Shown here: one piece after another, positions 63,513-64,000 of the stretch
Position numbering within the stretch: position 1 is the first letter of the stretch
Layout of the letters: each line of letters opens with the position of its first letter
NCBI RefSeq assembly: GCF_029813785.1
Contig: NZ_JARVKY010000002.1
Span: 1-64,000 of the forward strand
Source: Streptomyces sp. DH41
GTDB lineage: Bacteria > Actinomycetota > Actinomycetes > Streptomycetales > Streptomycetaceae
Length of the DNA stretch: 64,000 bases
Reading direction: 5' to 3'
Position numbers and translations under genes: made by a program
Notes under the pieces: generated by a model
Database searches by the model: none
Told to the model about the DNA's origin: nothing
The model's input: the letters and a program-made list of their open reading frames with translations, nothing else

Positions 63513-64000
63513 TCACCGGCGCGCAACCCCCTCCGCCCGGGCCGCCGCCGCCACCGCCGCCGTAACCGCCGGCGCGACGCGCTCGTCGAACGGGGACGGG
63601 ATGACGTAGTCCGCGGCGAGGTCGTCGCCCACCACGGAAGCCAGCGCCTCGGCCGCCGCGAGCTTCATGCCCTCGGTGATCCGGGACGCCCGCACCTGCA
63701 GCGCGCCGGCGAAGATGCCCGGGAACGCCAGCACGTTGTTGATCTGGTTCGGGAAGTCCGAGCGCCCCGTCGCGACGACCGCCGCGTACTTGTGGGCGAC
63801 CTCCGGATGCACCTCGGGGTTCGGGTTGGCCATCGCGAAGACGAACGCGCCCTTGGCCATCGAGGCGACCGCCGGCTCCGGCACCGTACCGCCGGAGACG
63901 CCGATGAAGACGTCGGCGCCGGACAGGGCGGCCTCCAGCGAGCCGGACAGCCCAGCCTTGTTGGTGAAGGAGGCCACTTCGCGCTTGACCGGGGTCAGGT
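63513..64000 (-). CDS. NAD(P)-dependent malic enzyme, 3' part only
   Basis: The frame stays open to the window edge, so only about the last 162 residues are seen. They contain the NAD-binding second half of malic enzyme: LSGADVFIGVSGG, AFVFAMANPNPEV, VATGRSDFPNQINNVLAFPGIFAGALQV, and the end ADYVIPSPFDERVAPAV. The enzyme oxidatively decarboxylates malate to pyruvate. The short bacterial-type spacing (no long C-terminal extension) fits the about 400-residue single-domain form. The coenzyme cannot be fixed from this part. Confidence 0.93.
   Translation of the reverse strand, partial: LTPVKREVASFTNKAGLSGSLEAALSGADVFIGVSGGTVPEPAVASMAKGAFVFAMANPNPEVHPEVAHKYAAVVATGRSDFPNQINNVLAFPGIFAGALQVRASRITEGMKLAAAEALASVVGDDLAADYVIPSPFDERVAPAVTAAVAAAARAEGVARR

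Overview
The window is chromosomal DNA of a Streptomyces-type actinomycete. The evidence is the very high GC with G or C at most third codon positions, the many GTG and two TTG starts, overlapping operons, a complete spore-pigment type II polyketide locus (whiE type), a conservon (cvnA-D), the E2-E1 fused 2-oxoglutarate decarboxylase Kgd, and lon behind an HspR-type inverted repeat. From memory, the order whiE, ku/ligD, SEDS/PBP, lon, two-component pair, kgd, malic enzyme matches the conserved core of Streptomyces chromosomes, here running in reverse of S. coelicolor numbering.

Left part (0-12 kb): two small secreted proteins face a membrane-anchored XRE regulator across a promoter with helically phased TGTCC boxes. 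Then comes the spore-pigment locus: an FAD hydroxylase on the minus strand, divergent from ORFI, cupin, KS-alpha, chain-length factor, ACP, aromatase and cyclase. The divergent promoter carries four 22-bp tandem repeats. Secreted DUF3152 and DUF4142 proteins, a flavin-fold oxidoreductase and a MarR regulator follow.

Middle (13-46 kb): divergent Ku and LigD-type polymerase genes (NHEJ); a NERD protein, a tyrosine phosphatase, a lipoprotein with an overlapping sensor kinase, an SH3-like protein, and a SEDS/PBP pair for wall synthesis. A decayed spot at 23.95-24.56 kb holds two pseudogenes (DUF3291 and Uma2). Then an AurF-type diiron enzyme with a TetR regulator, an NlpC/P60 peptidase, a conservon with a downstream flavoprotein monooxygenase, a PP2C-like phosphatase, a MarR regulator, a GH25 muramidase, lon, a methyltransferase/spermidine-synthase-fold protein, a response regulator/kinase pair and kgd.

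Right accessory block (46.5-58.3 kb): the most unusual part. Six minus-strand genes read trypco1-like protein, trypsin-VMAP-like protein, MoxR AAA ATPase, vWA-TPR protein, a 50-residue peptide and an FxsB-type radical SAM/SPASM maturase; a TIR-like/NB-ARC/TPR (FxsT-type) gene follows. The 50-codon ORF overlaps the vWA gene upstream and the radical SAM gene downstream by four bases each, so all three should be translationally coupled. It ends in a Tyr-Tyr-Glu-Asp motif. I read this as a vWA-MoxR-VMAP type conflict system physically joined to a radical-SAM RiPP pathway and a STAND sensor.

Right end (58-64 kb): a DUF6104 protein with a TTG start, a DUF4097 protein with its PadR regulator behind a palindromic operator, an HTH-Clp-N pair with an apparently leaderless, doubly operated promoter, an MDR oxidoreductase, and the 3' part of a malic enzyme gene cut by the window edge. 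I saw no tRNA, rRNA, CRISPR array, complete insertion sequence or replication origin.
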